The notes under the pieces are model-generated. The model saw only the letters and a list, made by a program, of their open reading frames with translations, was not told where the DNA came from and searched no databases. A DNA stretch of 64,000 nt. Origin: Microbacterium allomyrinae. Lineage in GTDB: Bacteria; Actinomycetota; Actinomycetes; Actinomycetales; Microbacteriaceae. Positions 39,299 to 49,318 of the stretch are shown here, in pieces (the first letter of the stretch is position 1; the number at the start of each line of letters is the position of its first letter). The position numbers were made by a program, and so were the translations under genes. The stretch is from contig NZ_JAGTTN010000005.1 of the NCBI RefSeq assembly GCF_020682705.1, positions 124,001 to 188,000 on the forward strand, written 5' to 3'.

Positions 39299-40660
39299 TC
39301 AGTCGAGGAAGCCGTCGAGCAGGCTGCCGATCACGAGACCGCCGAGGATGCCGCCCATGAGGTCGGAGCCGCCGCCGCGGCGTCCGCCGCCCCAGCCCTG
39401 CTGCTGCCCGTATCCGGGGCCGCCCCACTGATCGGGCTGCGGGCGTGCCGCGTCGATGTCGCGCTGGGCCAGCTGCAGCGCTTCGCTCGCCAGGAAGGCC
39501 GCGCGACGCGCCATCGCCATCGCCTGCTCGCGATGGTCTTCGTCGATGGTGGTCGCCGCCGATGCCGAGGTGCCGAGGTAGCGGTCGAGATCAGCGCGGA
39601 CGCGTTCGGCCTCGGCCAGCCGGGTGCGCGCGTCGGCACCGATCCAGCCGCGGTGCCCCGCGATCACATCACGAGCGACCGCGAGCTGGCGGTCGGCGTC
39701 GTCGATGGAATGCCGAACATGCTCGAGGGGCGGAATCACCCGCGCGGCGCGCTCACGGGCGGCGGCGATCGCGGCATCCAAGCCCGCGTTGGCCTCGCGC
39801 AGGCGGGAGAGCTGCTCGAAGGGATCGGTGTTCACTCCCGCCGCCGGAAGCGCCGCGAGGGCCGACTGCAGCCCGACGATCGCGTCGCTCACCCCGGGGG
39901 AGTGCGGCTCTCGCAGTGCCACGGTGAGGTCGTCGCGGGAATCCTCGATGATCGCCGCGAGCGTCGACTCGGCGCGCAGCGCCTCGACCTCGAACGTCTC
40001 GACGGCATCGATGAGCGTCTCGGCGCGGCGGACGGACTCGGTCGATGCCTCGAGGGCCATGTTGGCCTGCTCGCGCTGGCCCGCTTCGCGACGGCGCTCG
40101 GCGACGGCGGCGCTGTGCTCGGCGAACCCGAGCAGCTGCTCGGCTTCGGCCGGATTCGCCTCGACCTGAGCGAGGGCATGCGCCGAGTAGCGGGCGGCGA
40201 GACGCTGGACCGTCGATCGGGCATCGGGGATCCGCAGGCGCAGGCGCGCGGCATCCGCTCGTACCTTCGCGATGATCTCGGGGGCGCGACGTGCGCGCTC
40301 GATCGGCACCGCCAGTGCGGTGGTGCGGTCGTCGAGCAGCTCCTCTGCCCACTCGCACAGCTGCGCGATCCGGGCGTTTCGCGTTCGCAGCTCTTCCGGG
40401 GTGTCGGGAATCTCGTCGTGATTCAGCTGGTGCAGGTGGAACGCCTCCTGCAGGTGCGTGCGCACCGCGTCGAGGGCCTCGCGCAGGTCCTTGGTCGAGC
40501 CGGGGCCGAGTTCCGCCTCGGCGAACGCCAGTTCGTCGGTGGTGAGGCGGATGCGCTCGTCCGCCGACACGAGCGCCTTCTGTGCGCGGCGCGCGAGATC
40601 CGCGTCCTGTGCGTCGAGCTCTTCCTGCTCGCGTTTACGTTTGCCCCAGAATCCGGCCAT
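39299..40660 (-). CDS. Coiled-coil protein related to the C-terminal region of actinobacterial TPM-domain proteins
   Basis: A 453-residue, almost entirely helical protein with no membrane segment or TPM domain. Repeated Ala/Glu/Arg heptads (ADERIRLTTDELAFAEAELG onward) suggest a long coiled coil. It ends in a Gln/Gly-rich linker and a glycine-rich hydrophobic tail with the end motif GGLVIGSLLDGFLD. The segment HLHQLNHDEIPDTPEELRTR resembles the cytoplasmic part of TPM-domain membrane proteins of this family. A scaffold or membrane-tethered structural role is possible but unproven. TAGGAT at 40667-40672 ends six bases before the ATG. Confidence 0.6.
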   Translation of the reverse strand: MAGFWGKRKREQEELDAQDADLARRAQKALVSADERIRLTTDELAFAEAELGPGSTKDLREALDAVRTHLQEAFHLHQLNHDEIPDTPEELRTRNARIAQLCEWAEELLDDRTTALAVPIERARRAPEIIAKVRADAARLRLRIPDARSTVQRLAARYSAHALAQVEANPAEAEQLLGFAEHSAAVAERRREAGQREQANMALEASTESVRRAETLIDAVETFEVEALRAESTLAAIIEDSRDDLTVALREPHSPGVSDAIVGLQSALAALPAAGVNTDPFEQLSRLREANAGLDAAIAAARERAARVIPPLEHVRHSIDDADRQLAVARDVIAGHRGWIGADARTRLAEAERVRADLDRYLGTSASAATTIDEDHREQAMAMARRAAFLASEALQLAQRDIDAARPQPDQWGGPGYGQQQGWGGGRRGGGSDLMGGILGGLVIGSLLDGFLD

Positions 40661-40666
40661 GGATCG

Positions 40667-40672
40667 ATCCTA
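40667..40672 (-). promoter_or_regulatory. Putative -10 for the coiled-coil gene
   Basis: TAGGAT on the minus strand ends six bases before the ATG at 40660, giving a leaderless arrangement. The rest of the 262-bp spacer up to 40922 shows no gene. Confidence 0.5.
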
Positions 40673-40922
40673 TGGTCGGCGGCAGGGAGCCGGCTGAGGG
40701 CTGTGGACGCGTCGAGGATCGTTCGCGCACAGCGTCGTCGCGGCCCCGCCATCCGTCGACTCCGCGGGGAACTTCGCTCGCCGGTCCATGTGCTCCTGCC
40801 GAGTGCGTGCGCTGCGAAAGCGCCGGACGGGTGTTTCGGGTGAGAGCGCGGGAAGCTGGCACGCGCGCGCAGAGCTGCGCCACGCGCCCGTGCGTGCGCG
40901 GGACGACCGGGGGGCGGAGGCC

Positions 40923-42698
40923 TCAGCCGTCGGTGCGCGTGTGCCGGGGCTTGCGCTCGGGCCGGTCGTCGCGGAACGTGCGCTGCTCGCCGTCGGTGCG
41001 CCGCGGCGACCGACCGGTGTCGAGGCGCAGATCGATCAGCTGGCCCGAGATGCGGGTGTCGGCGAGTCGGGCGAGAGCGTCTTTGGGCAGGTCGGACGGC
41101 AGCTCGACGAGAGAGAAGTCGGGCTGGATCTTGATCGCCCCGAAGTCGTCGCGGCGGAGCCCCCCTTCGTTCGCGAGCGCACCGACGATCTGGCGCGGCT
41201 CGACGCGGTGGCGCCGGCCGACCGCGATGCGATAGGTGGCGAAGCCCTCGCGAGGTGCGCGGCGTTCGCCGCGGTCGCTGCGCTCGGCGCCGTCACGCTC
41301 CGTGCGCTCACGACGCTCGCGCGCCGGCCGCTCGGGCTCGGGCTCGAGAAGCAGCGGGGTATCTCCCTGGGCGACGATCGCGAGAGCCGCGGCCACGTCG
41401 ACCTCGGGCACATCGTTGTTGCGCACGTAGTGAGCGACGATGTCACGGAAGCGATCGATCCGCTCGTTCTCGGCGAGGGCTGCGGTGATCCGATCATCGA
41501 AGCGCGAGAGCCGCGTCACGTTGACCTCGTCGACGCTCGGCAGCTGCATCTCCGTGAGTTCCTGGCGCGTCGCGCGCTCGATGGCGCGCACGAGCCCGCG
41601 CTCGCGCGGCGTGACGAAGCTGATCGCGTCGCCCGACCGTCCGGCGCGGCCGGTGCGGCCGATGCGGTGCACGTAGGACTCGGTGTCTGTGGGGATGTCG
41701 AAGTTCACCACGTGCGAGATGCGCTCGACGTCGAGGCCGCGCGCCGCGACATCCGTCGCCACGAGGATGTCGAGCTTGCCCGACTTCAGCTGGTTCACCG
41801 ACTTCTCTCGCTGCGGCTGAGCGACGTCGCCGTTGATGGCCGCAGCCGAGTAGCCGCGAGCGCGGAGTTTCTCGGCGATCTCTTCGGTGACGATCTTCGT
41901 GCGGCCGAACACGATCATTCCATCGAAGTTCTCGACCTCGAGGATGCGCGTGAGGGCGTCCATCTTCTGCTGCCACTGCACGATCAGGTAGCGCTGGGCG
42001 ATGCTCGCCGAGGTCGTGGTCTTGGTCTTGACCGTGATCTCTTCGGGATCGTTCAGGTACTGCTTCGACATACGGCGGATCGTCGCCGGCATCGTCGCCG
42101 AGAACAGTGCGACCTGCTTGGTGTCGGGAGTGTCGGCGAGGATCGTCTCGACGTCTTCGGCGAAGCCCATCTTCAGCATCTCGTCGGCCTCGTCGAGCAC
42201 GAGGTACTTCAGCTCCGAGAGATCGAGCGTCCCCTTCTCGAGGTGGTCGATGATGCGACCGGGGGTGCCGACGACGATGTGCACGCCGCGGCGGAGGGCC
42301 GACAGCTGCACGCCGTAGCCCTGGCCGCCGTAGACGGGGAGGACATGCACGCCCTTCAGATGGCCCGCGTACTTCTCGAACGCCTCGCACACCTGAAGCG
42401 CGAGCTCGCGCGTGGGGGCGAGTACGAGAGCCTGCGGAGTCTTCTGCGACAGGTCGAGCCGGTCGATGATCGGCAACGCGAACGCGGCGGTCTTGCCGGT
42501 GCCGGTCTGCGCCATGCCCACGACATCGCGTCCCGCGAGAAGTGTCGGGATGGTGGCCGCCTGGATCGCGGAGGGCGTCTCGTATCCGATGGTGCGCAGG
42601 GCCTTCAGCACCGGTTCGCTCAGCCCGAGGTCGGAGAAGGTCATCGATGCGGGCTCGACGGGAGCCTCGGCGTCGGTCGGGGAATCGGTGGAAGTCAC
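40923..42698 (-). CDS. DEAD-box RNA helicase (DeaD/CsdA-like)
   Basis: A cytoplasmic RNA helicase of 591 residues used in ribosome assembly, RNA decay and cold adaptation. The Q motif is GYETPSAIQ, motif I AQTGTGKT (Lys69), then DEAD, SATMP and HRIGRTGRAGR. The C-terminal part ends with a DbpA-like RNA-binding domain (YRIAVGRRHRVEPRQIVGAL followed by LPKDALARLADTRISGQLID), after an Arg/Glu-rich linker. The start is a GTG at 42698; TAACCT lies five bases upstream, again suggesting a leaderless mRNA. Longer in-frame readings add 87 unrelated residues. Confidence 0.94.
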   Translation of the reverse strand: MTSTDSPTDAEAPVEPASMTFSDLGLSEPVLKALRTIGYETPSAIQAATIPTLLAGRDVVGMAQTGTGKTAAFALPIIDRLDLSQKTPQALVLAPTRELALQVCEAFEKYAGHLKGVHVLPVYGGQGYGVQLSALRRGVHIVVGTPGRIIDHLEKGTLDLSELKYLVLDEADEMLKMGFAEDVETILADTPDTKQVALFSATMPATIRRMSKQYLNDPEEITVKTKTTTSASIAQRYLIVQWQQKMDALTRILEVENFDGMIVFGRTKIVTEEIAEKLRARGYSAAAINGDVAQPQREKSVNQLKSGKLDILVATDVAARGLDVERISHVVNFDIPTDTESYVHRIGRTGRAGRSGDAISFVTPRERGLVRAIERATRQELTEMQLPSVDEVNVTRLSRFDDRITAALAENERIDRFRDIVAHYVRNNDVPEVDVAAALAIVAQGDTPLLLEPEPERPARERRERTERDGAERSDRGERRAPREGFATYRIAVGRRHRVEPRQIVGALANEGGLRRDDFGAIKIQPDFSLVELPSDLPKDALARLADTRISGQLIDLRLDTGRSPRRTDGEQRTFRDDRPERKPRHTRTDG

Positions 42699-42779
42699 GC
42701 TTAAGGTTAGTGCGTGCCGCCTGTGAGACGACAGGATGCGGCAGCCATGGTGTTTCGACGGTCCGAGTTGCGGCATCCT

Positions 42780-42800
42780 GCCCCCGCGGGCCGCGGGGGC
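42780..42800. terminator. Hairpin between the mini-gene and the helicase gene
   Basis: GCCCCCGCGG and CCGCGGGGGC are 10-bp inverted arms around a single G. It lies 15 bases past the stop of the 33-residue reading frame on the same strand and probably ends the ABC operon transcript. Confidence 0.55.
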
Positions 42801-42814
42801 GTTCGTGCCGGTGC

Positions 42815-42916
42815 TCAGCGTGGGAGGCTCTGCGCGATCAGCTCGGTGATGTCGATCGGCTCGGTCGGGGGCAGGCTGATGGCGGCGGGATCGACGGCGG
42901 GCACGGTGCGGCTCAT
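42815..42916 (-). CDS. Probable 33-residue peptide gene at the end of the ABC operon
   Basis: A short reading frame starting MSRTVPAVDPAAISLPP and ending with DITELIAQSLPR. Support for translation: AAAGGA six bases before the ATG, G or C in 30 of the 32 third codon positions after the ATG, and a hairpin just after the stop. It follows the large FtsX-like permease gene by 56 bp and also has its own TATACA hexamer 27 bases upstream of the ATG. It has no Cys, no membrane segment and no signal sequence, and I recognise no family. Possible roles are an exported or sensed peptide or a small partner of the transporter. Confidence 0.5.
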   Translation of the reverse strand: MSRTVPAVDPAAISLPPTEPIDITELIAQSLPR

Positions 42917-42943
42917 GGCGGGTCCTTTCACGGGGGTCCTGCC

Positions 42944-42949
42944 TGTATA
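42944..42949 (-). promoter_or_regulatory. Candidate -10 for the mini-gene
   Basis: TATACA on the minus strand, 27 bases before the ATG at 42916, in an AT-rich patch within otherwise GC-rich DNA. The surrounding ATATACA also occurs in the proposed PadR operator at 50288-50299. Confidence 0.35.
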
Positions 42950-42972
42950 TGTCCGGCACGACCCGATTCGTC

Positions 42973-45840
42973 TCATGTGATCGCCGTGCGCCTGGTGAGA
43001 TCGGGATGCCGCGGCGGGACGAGCCACGACGTCGCCGCGATCGCGAGGGGCAGCCCGATGGTGAGCGCCGCGAGCACCGCCCACGGGATGTCGGCGATCC
43101 GGAGATCGTGCCCGGACTGGATCGCGAATCCGATCGGCGGGAGGATGCCGGCCGCTGTGCCGGCGAGCGTCCCGAATCCGGCGATCACGAGCCCCTGCCA
43201 GAACCCGATGCGTCGGCGCAGCCCCGGAGTGCCGCCGACGGCGCTCAGCGTCGCATCGTCGGGGCGTCGTTCGTAGCGGGCGAGTCCGAGCGCGACGGCA
43301 CTCGCGCCGAGCACCAGCACGGCGACGGTGGCCAGCAGCGGCACGATCCACGCGGCGTCGCTCGGGGGTCCGGACTCGTACCGGGCCGCGAGCGCCCAAT
43401 CGGCGGCCCCCGCGTTCGCGGCCTGTTCGATCAGCCGGTCGAGGTCCGCGGTGGAGGGCGGTGCGGTGAACGAGCCGATCGCCGAATCCGGTTGGGTCAC
43501 GACACCCAAGCGAGTCGCCGTCTCGGGCGAGATCGCGATCGAGATCGGCTGGCGGGGAAGATCGACCACGAGGGCGTCGAGTTCCTCCGCCCACAGCGGG
43601 TCGCTGATATCGGGCATGCCCCACGCGGCGGGGCGCTTGTTCGGATCCCACACGTTGTCGGGCGCGCGGCCCTCGCCGGCATCGGCGACCGTCCAGGCGG
43701 CGATGTCGATCGTGCCGTCCGTGACGAACCGCGGGTCGGCGACCAGCGCCGCTCCCTCGCGATAGGCCGCCAGGTCACCCGGCGACAGTGCGGTTCCGAG
43801 AGCGGTCTCCAGATCGCGCGGCGCCACGACGGAGAGGGGATTCTGAGGGCTCTGACCCATCGTCGAGAAGCTGTCGACGACGGTCGGATCGAGCAGGTGC
43901 TCCGCGGGGAGCAGCGCCATCACGAATTCGGCCTGGCGAGCATCCGCGGTGCCGCCGTTGAACCAGGCGTTCAGCTGGCGGCCGATCACCGCCACGTGAT
44001 CGGCCCCCGTCGCTTCCGCAAGCCCCGCGGCCGCGTCTGCGGCTCGTGCCGCGTCCGTCGCCGTCACCGCTTCCATTCCGGTGGGCTCGATATCGATCGC
44101 GAGGCTCCCGAGCGGTGCCTGGTAGAACCACCCGCGCGCCGTGTTCGCCGTCTGCATCGAGAGCTGGCCGACGGCGAACACCCCGATGAAGACGGTCGCC
44201 GCGATCGCCGCGAAGGCCGGCACGGTGCGCGAAGCATTGGCTGCGGCATCCCGCGAGGCGATCTTGGCCGACAGACCGAGCTTCGAGAGGCCGCGCGCCG
44301 TCCACCAGAGCAGCCAGCCGCCCGAAATCAGGACGCCGACCTGCACCAGGATCGGCCCGATCACGATTCCGAACGGCGGAAGGGCGCGCAGGGGCGAGTC
44401 CGGCGCGACGTCGTCCATCGTGTTCAGGCCGGCGGCGGCGATGCCGGATGCGAGGGTGAGCGCGACCCCGACGATGAGCAGCAGCGATCCCCAGATCGGA
44501 CGCGATGCGCGAGGGGTCTGCGGCCGTCGGGCGCCGCGGAGGGCGCTGATCGTGTCGCTGCGCGTCACCGACCGCGCCGGAACGAGGGCGGATGCCGTCC
44601 CCACCAGCACGGCGAAGGCGAACACCCCGGCGAGCAGCGGCCACGGCACGTGGAATCCCCAGAACCGGGTCGCGCTGCCGGTCGCGGTCAGTTGCATCAC
44701 GAGCGCCGCGATCCCGATACCCGCTGCCACGCCGATGCCTCCGCCGACGACGCCGAGCACCGTTCCCTGCAGGGCGATCGTGCGCGAGAGATCGCGCGGG
44801 CGCGCACCGACGCTCGCGGCGACGGCGAGCGCGCGCTGCTGACGTCTGGCCGACACGGCGAACGCGGCCCCGGCGAGCATCACCGCCACGTAAGCGGCGA
44901 ACACGCCGGCGACGGCGAGCACCGTGACGGTCATCCAGATGCCGTTCAGCCAGGCGTCCCGGGCGCTGGCCGCTTCGACCGTCGTGACGGTCGGCGGGTC
45001 GAGGACGACCTCGCGCGAATAGACGACCACGCCCTCCTCATTCAACGCGAGGACGTCGTCCCAGCCGAGCGCGAGAGCCGGTAGATACCAGCGGCGCTCG
45101 CCCGTGACCTGGGCAGGATCGGGCAGGAACACCGCGGCGGCGGAGTCCGGCAGTGTTGCGGCATCCAGTGTTCCGACGACGGTGAAGTGCGTTCCGGCGT
45201 CGGCGAGCGACAGGGTGCCGCCGATCTCGATGCCGAGGCGCTCGAGCGCGGCCTCGGTGACCATCGCCTCACGCGGGCCATCGGGCCGCTCGCCGTCGAG
45301 AAGATCGAACCGACCGGCCAAGCGCGGATCCCACGCCTCACCACCCCATGCTTCGAGCGCGCCGGTGCCGCCGAAGGTTTCGGCGAAGACCTGGCCGTGG
45401 GTGATCTCGAGTGTCTCGGTGCCCGGTGGAAGGACGTCGAGGGGGTCGTCGAGGGGCGTGCCGTCCGGGATCTCCCACGACCCGTCCTCGGTGAAGGGGT
45501 AGCCGTTCCATTCCGGCTGCGTCGGCGCCTGCCAGAATCCGGCGCCAGGAACCCCGGCCGTCGCCACCCACGCCTGCGTCTCGCCGAGTTCGACGGTGAC
45601 CTGCTCCTCCGCCGTGCCTACGGAGCTCATCGCCCAGACCGAGTAGGCGCTCATCGCGGCGATGGGCAGCGCGACGAGCATGACCACGAGCGCGCTGGCG
45701 CCCTTCGCCCGCCAGGTCTGGCGGCGTGCCAGGCGTGCGGCCACTCGCCACCGCGACCATCCGCCGCCGCGCCGGCGCGGGGCATCCGTCAGTCGCGGCT
45801 GCGGATTCACGACGATGTCCGCCTGCCGCACTCCGGTCAT
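42973..45840 (-). CDS. Large FtsX-like ABC transporter permease
   Basis: A 955-residue permease with an N-terminal membrane helix ([20 protein letters not shown]), a large extracytoplasmic MacB-like domain, three helices around residues 290-420, a second extracytoplasmic domain, and a final three-helix FtsX core ([20 protein letters not shown] and following). This double-FtsX arrangement is found in peptide or lipid exporters and lantibiotic-resistance systems. Its ATPase is the next gene upstream, 106 bp away, and that spacer holds a long imperfect hairpin. No substrate can be assigned. Confidence 0.88.
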   Translation of the reverse strand: MTGVRQADIVVNPQPRLTDAPRRRGGGWSRWRVAARLARRQTWRAKGASALVVMLVALPIAAMSAYSVWAMSSVGTAEEQVTVELGETQAWVATAGVPGAGFWQAPTQPEWNGYPFTEDGSWEIPDGTPLDDPLDVLPPGTETLEITHGQVFAETFGGTGALEAWGGEAWDPRLAGRFDLLDGERPDGPREAMVTEAALERLGIEIGGTLSLADAGTHFTVVGTLDAATLPDSAAAVFLPDPAQVTGERRWYLPALALGWDDVLALNEEGVVVYSREVVLDPPTVTTVEAASARDAWLNGIWMTVTVLAVAGVFAAYVAVMLAGAAFAVSARRQQRALAVAASVGARPRDLSRTIALQGTVLGVVGGGIGVAAGIGIAALVMQLTATGSATRFWGFHVPWPLLAGVFAFAVLVGTASALVPARSVTRSDTISALRGARRPQTPRASRPIWGSLLLIVGVALTLASGIAAAGLNTMDDVAPDSPLRALPPFGIVIGPILVQVGVLISGGWLLWWTARGLSKLGLSAKIASRDAAANASRTVPAFAAIAATVFIGVFAVGQLSMQTANTARGWFYQAPLGSLAIDIEPTGMEAVTATDAARAADAAAGLAEATGADHVAVIGRQLNAWFNGGTADARQAEFVMALLPAEHLLDPTVVDSFSTMGQSPQNPLSVVAPRDLETALGTALSPGDLAAYREGAALVADPRFVTDGTIDIAAWTVADAGEGRAPDNVWDPNKRPAAWGMPDISDPLWAEELDALVVDLPRQPISIAISPETATRLGVVTQPDSAIGSFTAPPSTADLDRLIEQAANAGAADWALAARYESGPPSDAAWIVPLLATVAVLVLGASAVALGLARYERRPDDATLSAVGGTPGLRRRIGFWQGLVIAGFGTLAGTAAGILPPIGFAIQSGHDLRIADIPWAVLAALTIGLPLAIAATSWLVPPRHPDLTRRTAIT

Positions 45841-45855
45841 CGGGCGCCCACCTGC

Positions 45856-45935
45856 CAGAACTCCTTCGATCTCTCGGATTCGTGGCCGGTTTCGTGCGTA
45901 TCGGGCCCATGAGCGAACGAATCGGAGGAGTTCTG
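45856..45935. repeat. Long-spaced inverted repeat before the FtsX-like permease
   Basis: Arms 45856-45870 and 45921-45935 match at 14 of 15 bases as an inverted repeat. On the mRNA one arm contains AAGGAG and the other CTCCTCC, so folding would pair a ribosome-binding-like sequence with its complement. Confidence 0.45.
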
Positions 45936-45946
45936 CACGGCGATCC

Positions 45947-46669
45947 TCACCGAACGGCCCCGGTCAGCAGTGTGTCGGCACCGTTGCGACGGGATTCGTC
46001 GACGATCCGGCCGTCGCGGAGGAACACGATGCGGTCTGCGAAGGCCGCGTGGCGGGCCTCGTGGGTGACGAGGATCCCGGCGGCTCCGGCATCCACTCGG
46101 GCGCGCAGCATCTTCAGCACCATCTCGCCCGTGACGGAGTCGAGGGCGCCGGTCGGCTCGTCGGCGAGTATCAGCCGACGCCCGCCGACCACCGCGCGCG
46201 CGATCGCGACGCGCTGCTGCTGGCCGCCCGACAGATCGTCGGGGAAGGCGTCGGCCTTCTCGACCAGCCCCACCGAGGCGAGGGCATCTCGGCCCGCCCG
46301 CCGCGCGACGCGCGCACGGAAGCCGTCCAGCTCCAGCGGGAGCGTGACGTTCTCGATCGCGGTGAGCGTCGGAATCAAGTTGAAGTCCTGGAAGACGAAG
46401 CCCAGCGAGCGCCGGCGCAGCTGAGCGAGCTGCGCGGGGGACTGCTCGCTCAGGTGTGCGCCCTCGATCACGACCTCGCCGCTCGTGGGGATCGCGAGTC
46501 CGCCGGCGATCGACAGCAGGGTCGACTTGCCCGACCCCGAAGGACCCATGATGGCGACGAGCTCGCCCTGCCTTGCCTCGAAGTCCACGCCCGAAAGCGC
46601 TGAGACGGCCGTGGCGCCCGTGCCGTATTGCTGCGTCACGCCGATGAGGCGCAGCACCGTATCGGTCAT
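45947..46669 (-). CDS. ABC transporter ATP-binding protein (MacB/LolD-like)
   Basis: A 240-residue ATPase serving the downstream FtsX-like permease. Walker A is GPSGSGKST, the Q-loop is [20 protein letters not shown], the signature is [14 protein letters not shown], and Walker B is [12 protein letters not shown] with the D-loop typical of MacB/LolD-type exporters. The ATG at 46669 overlaps the padR stop (ATGA), so it is cotranslated with the regulator. Confidence 0.94.
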   Translation of the reverse strand: MTDTVLRLIGVTQQYGTGATAVSALSGVDFEARQGELVAIMGPSGSGKSTLLSIAGGLAIPTSGEVVIEGAHLSEQSPAQLAQLRRRSLGFVFQDFNLIPTLTAIENVTLPLELDGFRARVARRAGRDALASVGLVEKADAFPDDLSGGQQQRVAIARAVVGGRRLILADEPTGALDSVTGEMVLKMLRARVDAGAAGILVTHEARHAAFADRIVFLRDGRIVDESRRNGADTLLTGAVR

Positions 46670-47286
46670 CGTGCCGGCTCGACCGGCGAGGCGGATGCCT
46701 CGGCGCGCGCCGGCCGTCCGCGCTTCGGCCTCTCGGTGGACAGCTGGAGCGCCATCGCATGCTCGGGGTGAAGAGCGAGGCGCTGCTCGGTGTGATCGAG
46801 CCAGCGCACCTGGGCCTCGGCCTGGAAGATCATCGAGTCGACGACGAGCGACCACGCGAGTTCTTCCGGTCCGTCTGGATTGACTCCCGCGTACTTCGCG
46901 CGGTTGAGCTCCTGAAGCTGTGCGAGCGAAGAACGGCGCTGGGTCTGGATGATCCCGGAGACGTCGATACCCGGCAGGGTCGCGGCGACAGCGAGCTTGA
47001 TCGCGAGTTCATCCCTCGTGCCCGAGGAACGCTCGACGGGGGAGCCGAGCCAATCCTGGACCTCGGCGGTTCCCGCATCCGTGATCTGCCAGTACACGTG
47101 ACCCTGCTCGTCGACGTCTCCCTTCTCGACGAGGCCGTCGCGCTCGAGACGGTCGAGCGTGTTGTAGATCTGGCCGACGTTGAGCGGCCATGTGGAGCCG
47201 GTGCGCCGGTCGAACTCCGCGCGCAGCTGATAGCCGTAGCAGGCGCCCTGGTCGAGGATCGCGAGCAGGCTCTGACGAACGGACAT
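46666..47286 (-). CDS. PadR-family transcriptional regulator
   Basis: A 206-residue regulator. Residues 1-75 form the PadR winged helix (VRQSLLAILDQGACYGYQLR and LNVGQIYNTLDRLERDGLVE), followed by the helical C-terminal dimerisation region. The C-terminus carries RPKRGRPARAEA, which looks like an AT-hook (K-R-G-R-P core), unusual for PadR. GAAGGAGAT is seven bases before the ATG. It sits between two ABC transporter modules and probably represses the whole operon from the palindrome near 50.29 kb, being released by a drug- or peptide-like ligand. Confidence 0.9.
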   Translation of the reverse strand: MSVRQSLLAILDQGACYGYQLRAEFDRRTGSTWPLNVGQIYNTLDRLERDGLVEKGDVDEQGHVYWQITDAGTAEVQDWLGSPVERSSGTRDELAIKLAVAATLPGIDVSGIIQTQRRSSLAQLQELNRAKYAGVNPDGPEELAWSLVVDSMIFQAEAQVRWLDHTEQRLALHPEHAMALQLSTERPKRGRPARAEASASPVEPAR

Positions 47287-47318
47287 GGAGATCTCCTTCG
47301 GGAGGCGGTGGCGCTGGA

Positions 47319-48530
47319 CTAGAACCGCAGCGCGTCGATGACGTTGGAGCGCACTGCGACCAGCGCGGGAATGAACCCGGCGAGGGCGCCGATCGCGACG
47401 GCGGCGATGAGGCCGGTGAGGGCAGCGCGCAGGGGGAACGGCGGCACGTCCTGCATCCCCTGGAACATGTCGAGCACGAACGGGGCCTTGAGGATCGCGA
47501 CAGCGATCGCGATGCCGATGACCCCCGCGACCGCCGTCGCCACGACGGATTCGAGCATCACCGACGAGAAGATGCGGCTGCCGGTCGCGCCGAAGCTGCG
47601 GCGCACGCCGATCTCGCGGATGCGCTGACGCATCGCGACCAGCTGGATGTTGACGAGTCCGAGACCGCCGAGCAGCAGCACGAGACCCGCGATCCCGCCG
47701 GTGACCAGCTCGAACGTCTGCGCATACTGGGCCTGGTCGGGCCTGGATGCCCAGTCGGTGCGGCTCACCATGACGTCGACGCCGGAATCGACGCCTGCAC
47801 GGAGATCGGCGGCGAGGATCGGGCCGATCTCGGCCGCCATGTCCTCGGGCACCCACACCTCCCACGCGACCGACATATCGGGCGGAAGGATGCCCTGGCG
47901 TGCGGCGAAGTCCGCGTACAGCATGGTGACGTGCTTGTCCTCGTCGCCGGTGTACTCCCGCGGCGTCACGCCGACGACGGTGTAGGATCCGCCGACGTCG
48001 CCCCCGAGTTGCAGTGCGAACCCGGAAGCGAGATCGGGGCGGCCGTACACGTCCCACAGCGCCTCGGTGATGACGACCGGGGCAGAGGCGAGGTCGACGT
48101 CGGCCTCGGTGAACCAGCGTCCCTCCAGGAGTGGAGTGCGGTGGATCACCGGATACGCCGGGTCGACGAGTCGTGTCGACACCTGACGCACCTGCTCGGG
48201 GGTCTGCAGCGACAGCATCACCGGATCGACGATCCGGGTCAGATGCGAGAAGTCGTACCGCTCGGCCACCCGGTCCACGTGTGCGCCGAACGACGCCCAG
48301 TCCATCGGTGTGCCGTCGGAGCGGTTAGCGCTGAACTGGATCGTCGCGGGGCGGCCCCCGGAACGGTCGGACTGCTCCACCATCTGCTGCTGCTGATACT
48401 CGCTGAGCGCGACGACGGCGGTGATCGCCCCGACCGATACGGCGATCCCGATGAGACTGAGCAGCACGCGGAGCTTGTGATGGCGGATCTCGGACCACGC
48501 CTCGCCCACGGCGCCGATCAGGCCGCTCAT
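47319..48530 (-). CDS. MacB-like ABC transporter permease
   Basis: A 403-residue FtsX-family permease. The N-terminal membrane helix (LRVLLSLIGIAVSVGAITAV) is followed by a MacB extracytoplasmic domain, then the three-helix core with MRQRIREIGVRRSFGATGSR, the usual coupling motif, and a final FIPALVAVRSNVIDALRF. It pairs with the ATPase whose stop overlaps its ATG and with the adaptor encoded first in the operon. The assembly resembles a MacAB-type exporter of peptides or macrolide-like compounds. Confidence 0.93.
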   Translation of the reverse strand: MSGLIGAVGEAWSEIRHHKLRVLLSLIGIAVSVGAITAVVALSEYQQQQMVEQSDRSGGRPATIQFSANRSDGTPMDWASFGAHVDRVAERYDFSHLTRIVDPVMLSLQTPEQVRQVSTRLVDPAYPVIHRTPLLEGRWFTEADVDLASAPVVITEALWDVYGRPDLASGFALQLGGDVGGSYTVVGVTPREYTGDEDKHVTMLYADFAARQGILPPDMSVAWEVWVPEDMAAEIGPILAADLRAGVDSGVDVMVSRTDWASRPDQAQYAQTFELVTGGIAGLVLLLGGLGLVNIQLVAMRQRIREIGVRRSFGATGSRIFSSVMLESVVATAVAGVIGIAIAVAILKAPFVLDMFQGMQDVPPFPLRAALTGLIAAVAIGALAGFIPALVAVRSNVIDALRF

Positions 48531-49318
48531 GACGACACTCCGATGGGGTCGGACGCGGGAACGGCATCCGTTGTCTCCTCGACGCTCGCGGCGAGCCCCG
48601 ATGCGTCCGCAGCGGACGAGTGGCCGGGCACGTCGAGCTCGAAGGCCGTGAGCGCGCCAGCGTCCAGCCGGTAGTGACGCCGCGCGCGAGCGGCGACGTT
48701 CAGATCGTGAGTGATCGTGACCAGGGCCGCATCGGCCTCGGAGGCGATCTCGTCGAGGAGTGCCATGACGGATGCTCCGGTCTCGACGTCGAGAGCGCCG
48801 GTGGGCTCGTCGGCCAGGATGAGCGCGGGGCGTCGTACCAGCGCACGTGCGATCGCCACGCGCTGCTGTTCACCGCCCGACAGCTGCTCGGGCGTCGAAT
48901 CGATGCGATGCCCGAGTCCGACGCGCTCGAGCGTGCGGGTCGCGGCCGCGCGGCGCGTCCAGAACTCGCGCCCCCGCGCGTAGCCGAGCGGCATCATGAC
49001 GTTCTCGAGCGCGGTGCGTCCGGCGAGCAGGTTGAACTGCTGGAAGACGAACCCGACGTTGCGTCCGCGCAGCCGGTCGAGCCGGGCCTTGCGCATGCGT
49101 CGCACCGGTTCGCCGCGGAACGAGACGCTGCCCTCGGAGGGGGCGTCGAGCATGCCCATGAGGTTGAGGAGGGTCGACTTGCCCGAACCGCTGCGCCCCA
49201 CGATGGCGACATGATCGCCCGCGTCGATCTCGAGGTCGATGCCCCGCAGGATGTCGAGCCGCGTGTCGTCGGGGAGCACGACGTGCTTCGCGACACCCTC
49301 GAGCCGGACGAGGCTCAC
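48527..49318 (-). CDS. MacB-like ABC transporter ATP-binding protein
   Basis: An ATPase of 263 residues. Walker [11 protein letters not shown]-loop [20 protein letters not shown], signature [14 protein letters not shown] and Walker [13 protein letters not shown]. The last 50 residues are a polar Ala/Ser/Asp tail of no known role. The GTG at 49318 overlaps the stop of the adaptor gene (GTGA) with AAGGGTGG upstream; another in-frame GTG three codons earlier is a possible start. It is coupled to the permease by ATGA. Confidence 0.93.
   Translation of the reverse strand: MSLVRLEGVAKHVVLPDDTRLDILRGIDLEIDAGDHVAIVGRSGSGKSTLLNLMGMLDAPSEGSVSFRGEPVRRMRKARLDRLRGRNVGFVFQQFNLLAGRTALENVMMPLGYARGREFWTRRAAATRTLERVGLGHRIDSTPEQLSGGEQQRVAIARALVRRPALILADEPTGALDVETGASVMALLDEIASEADAALVTITHDLNVAARARRHYRLDAGALTAFELDVPGHSSAADASGLAASVEETTDAVPASDPIGVSS

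Noticed and set aside
42731..42781. CAGGATGC/GCATCCTG inverted repeat around the helicase 5' region
   Set aside because: Arms are short, 30 bases apart and without a regulator or terminator feature; kept only the tighter hairpin at 42780-42800.
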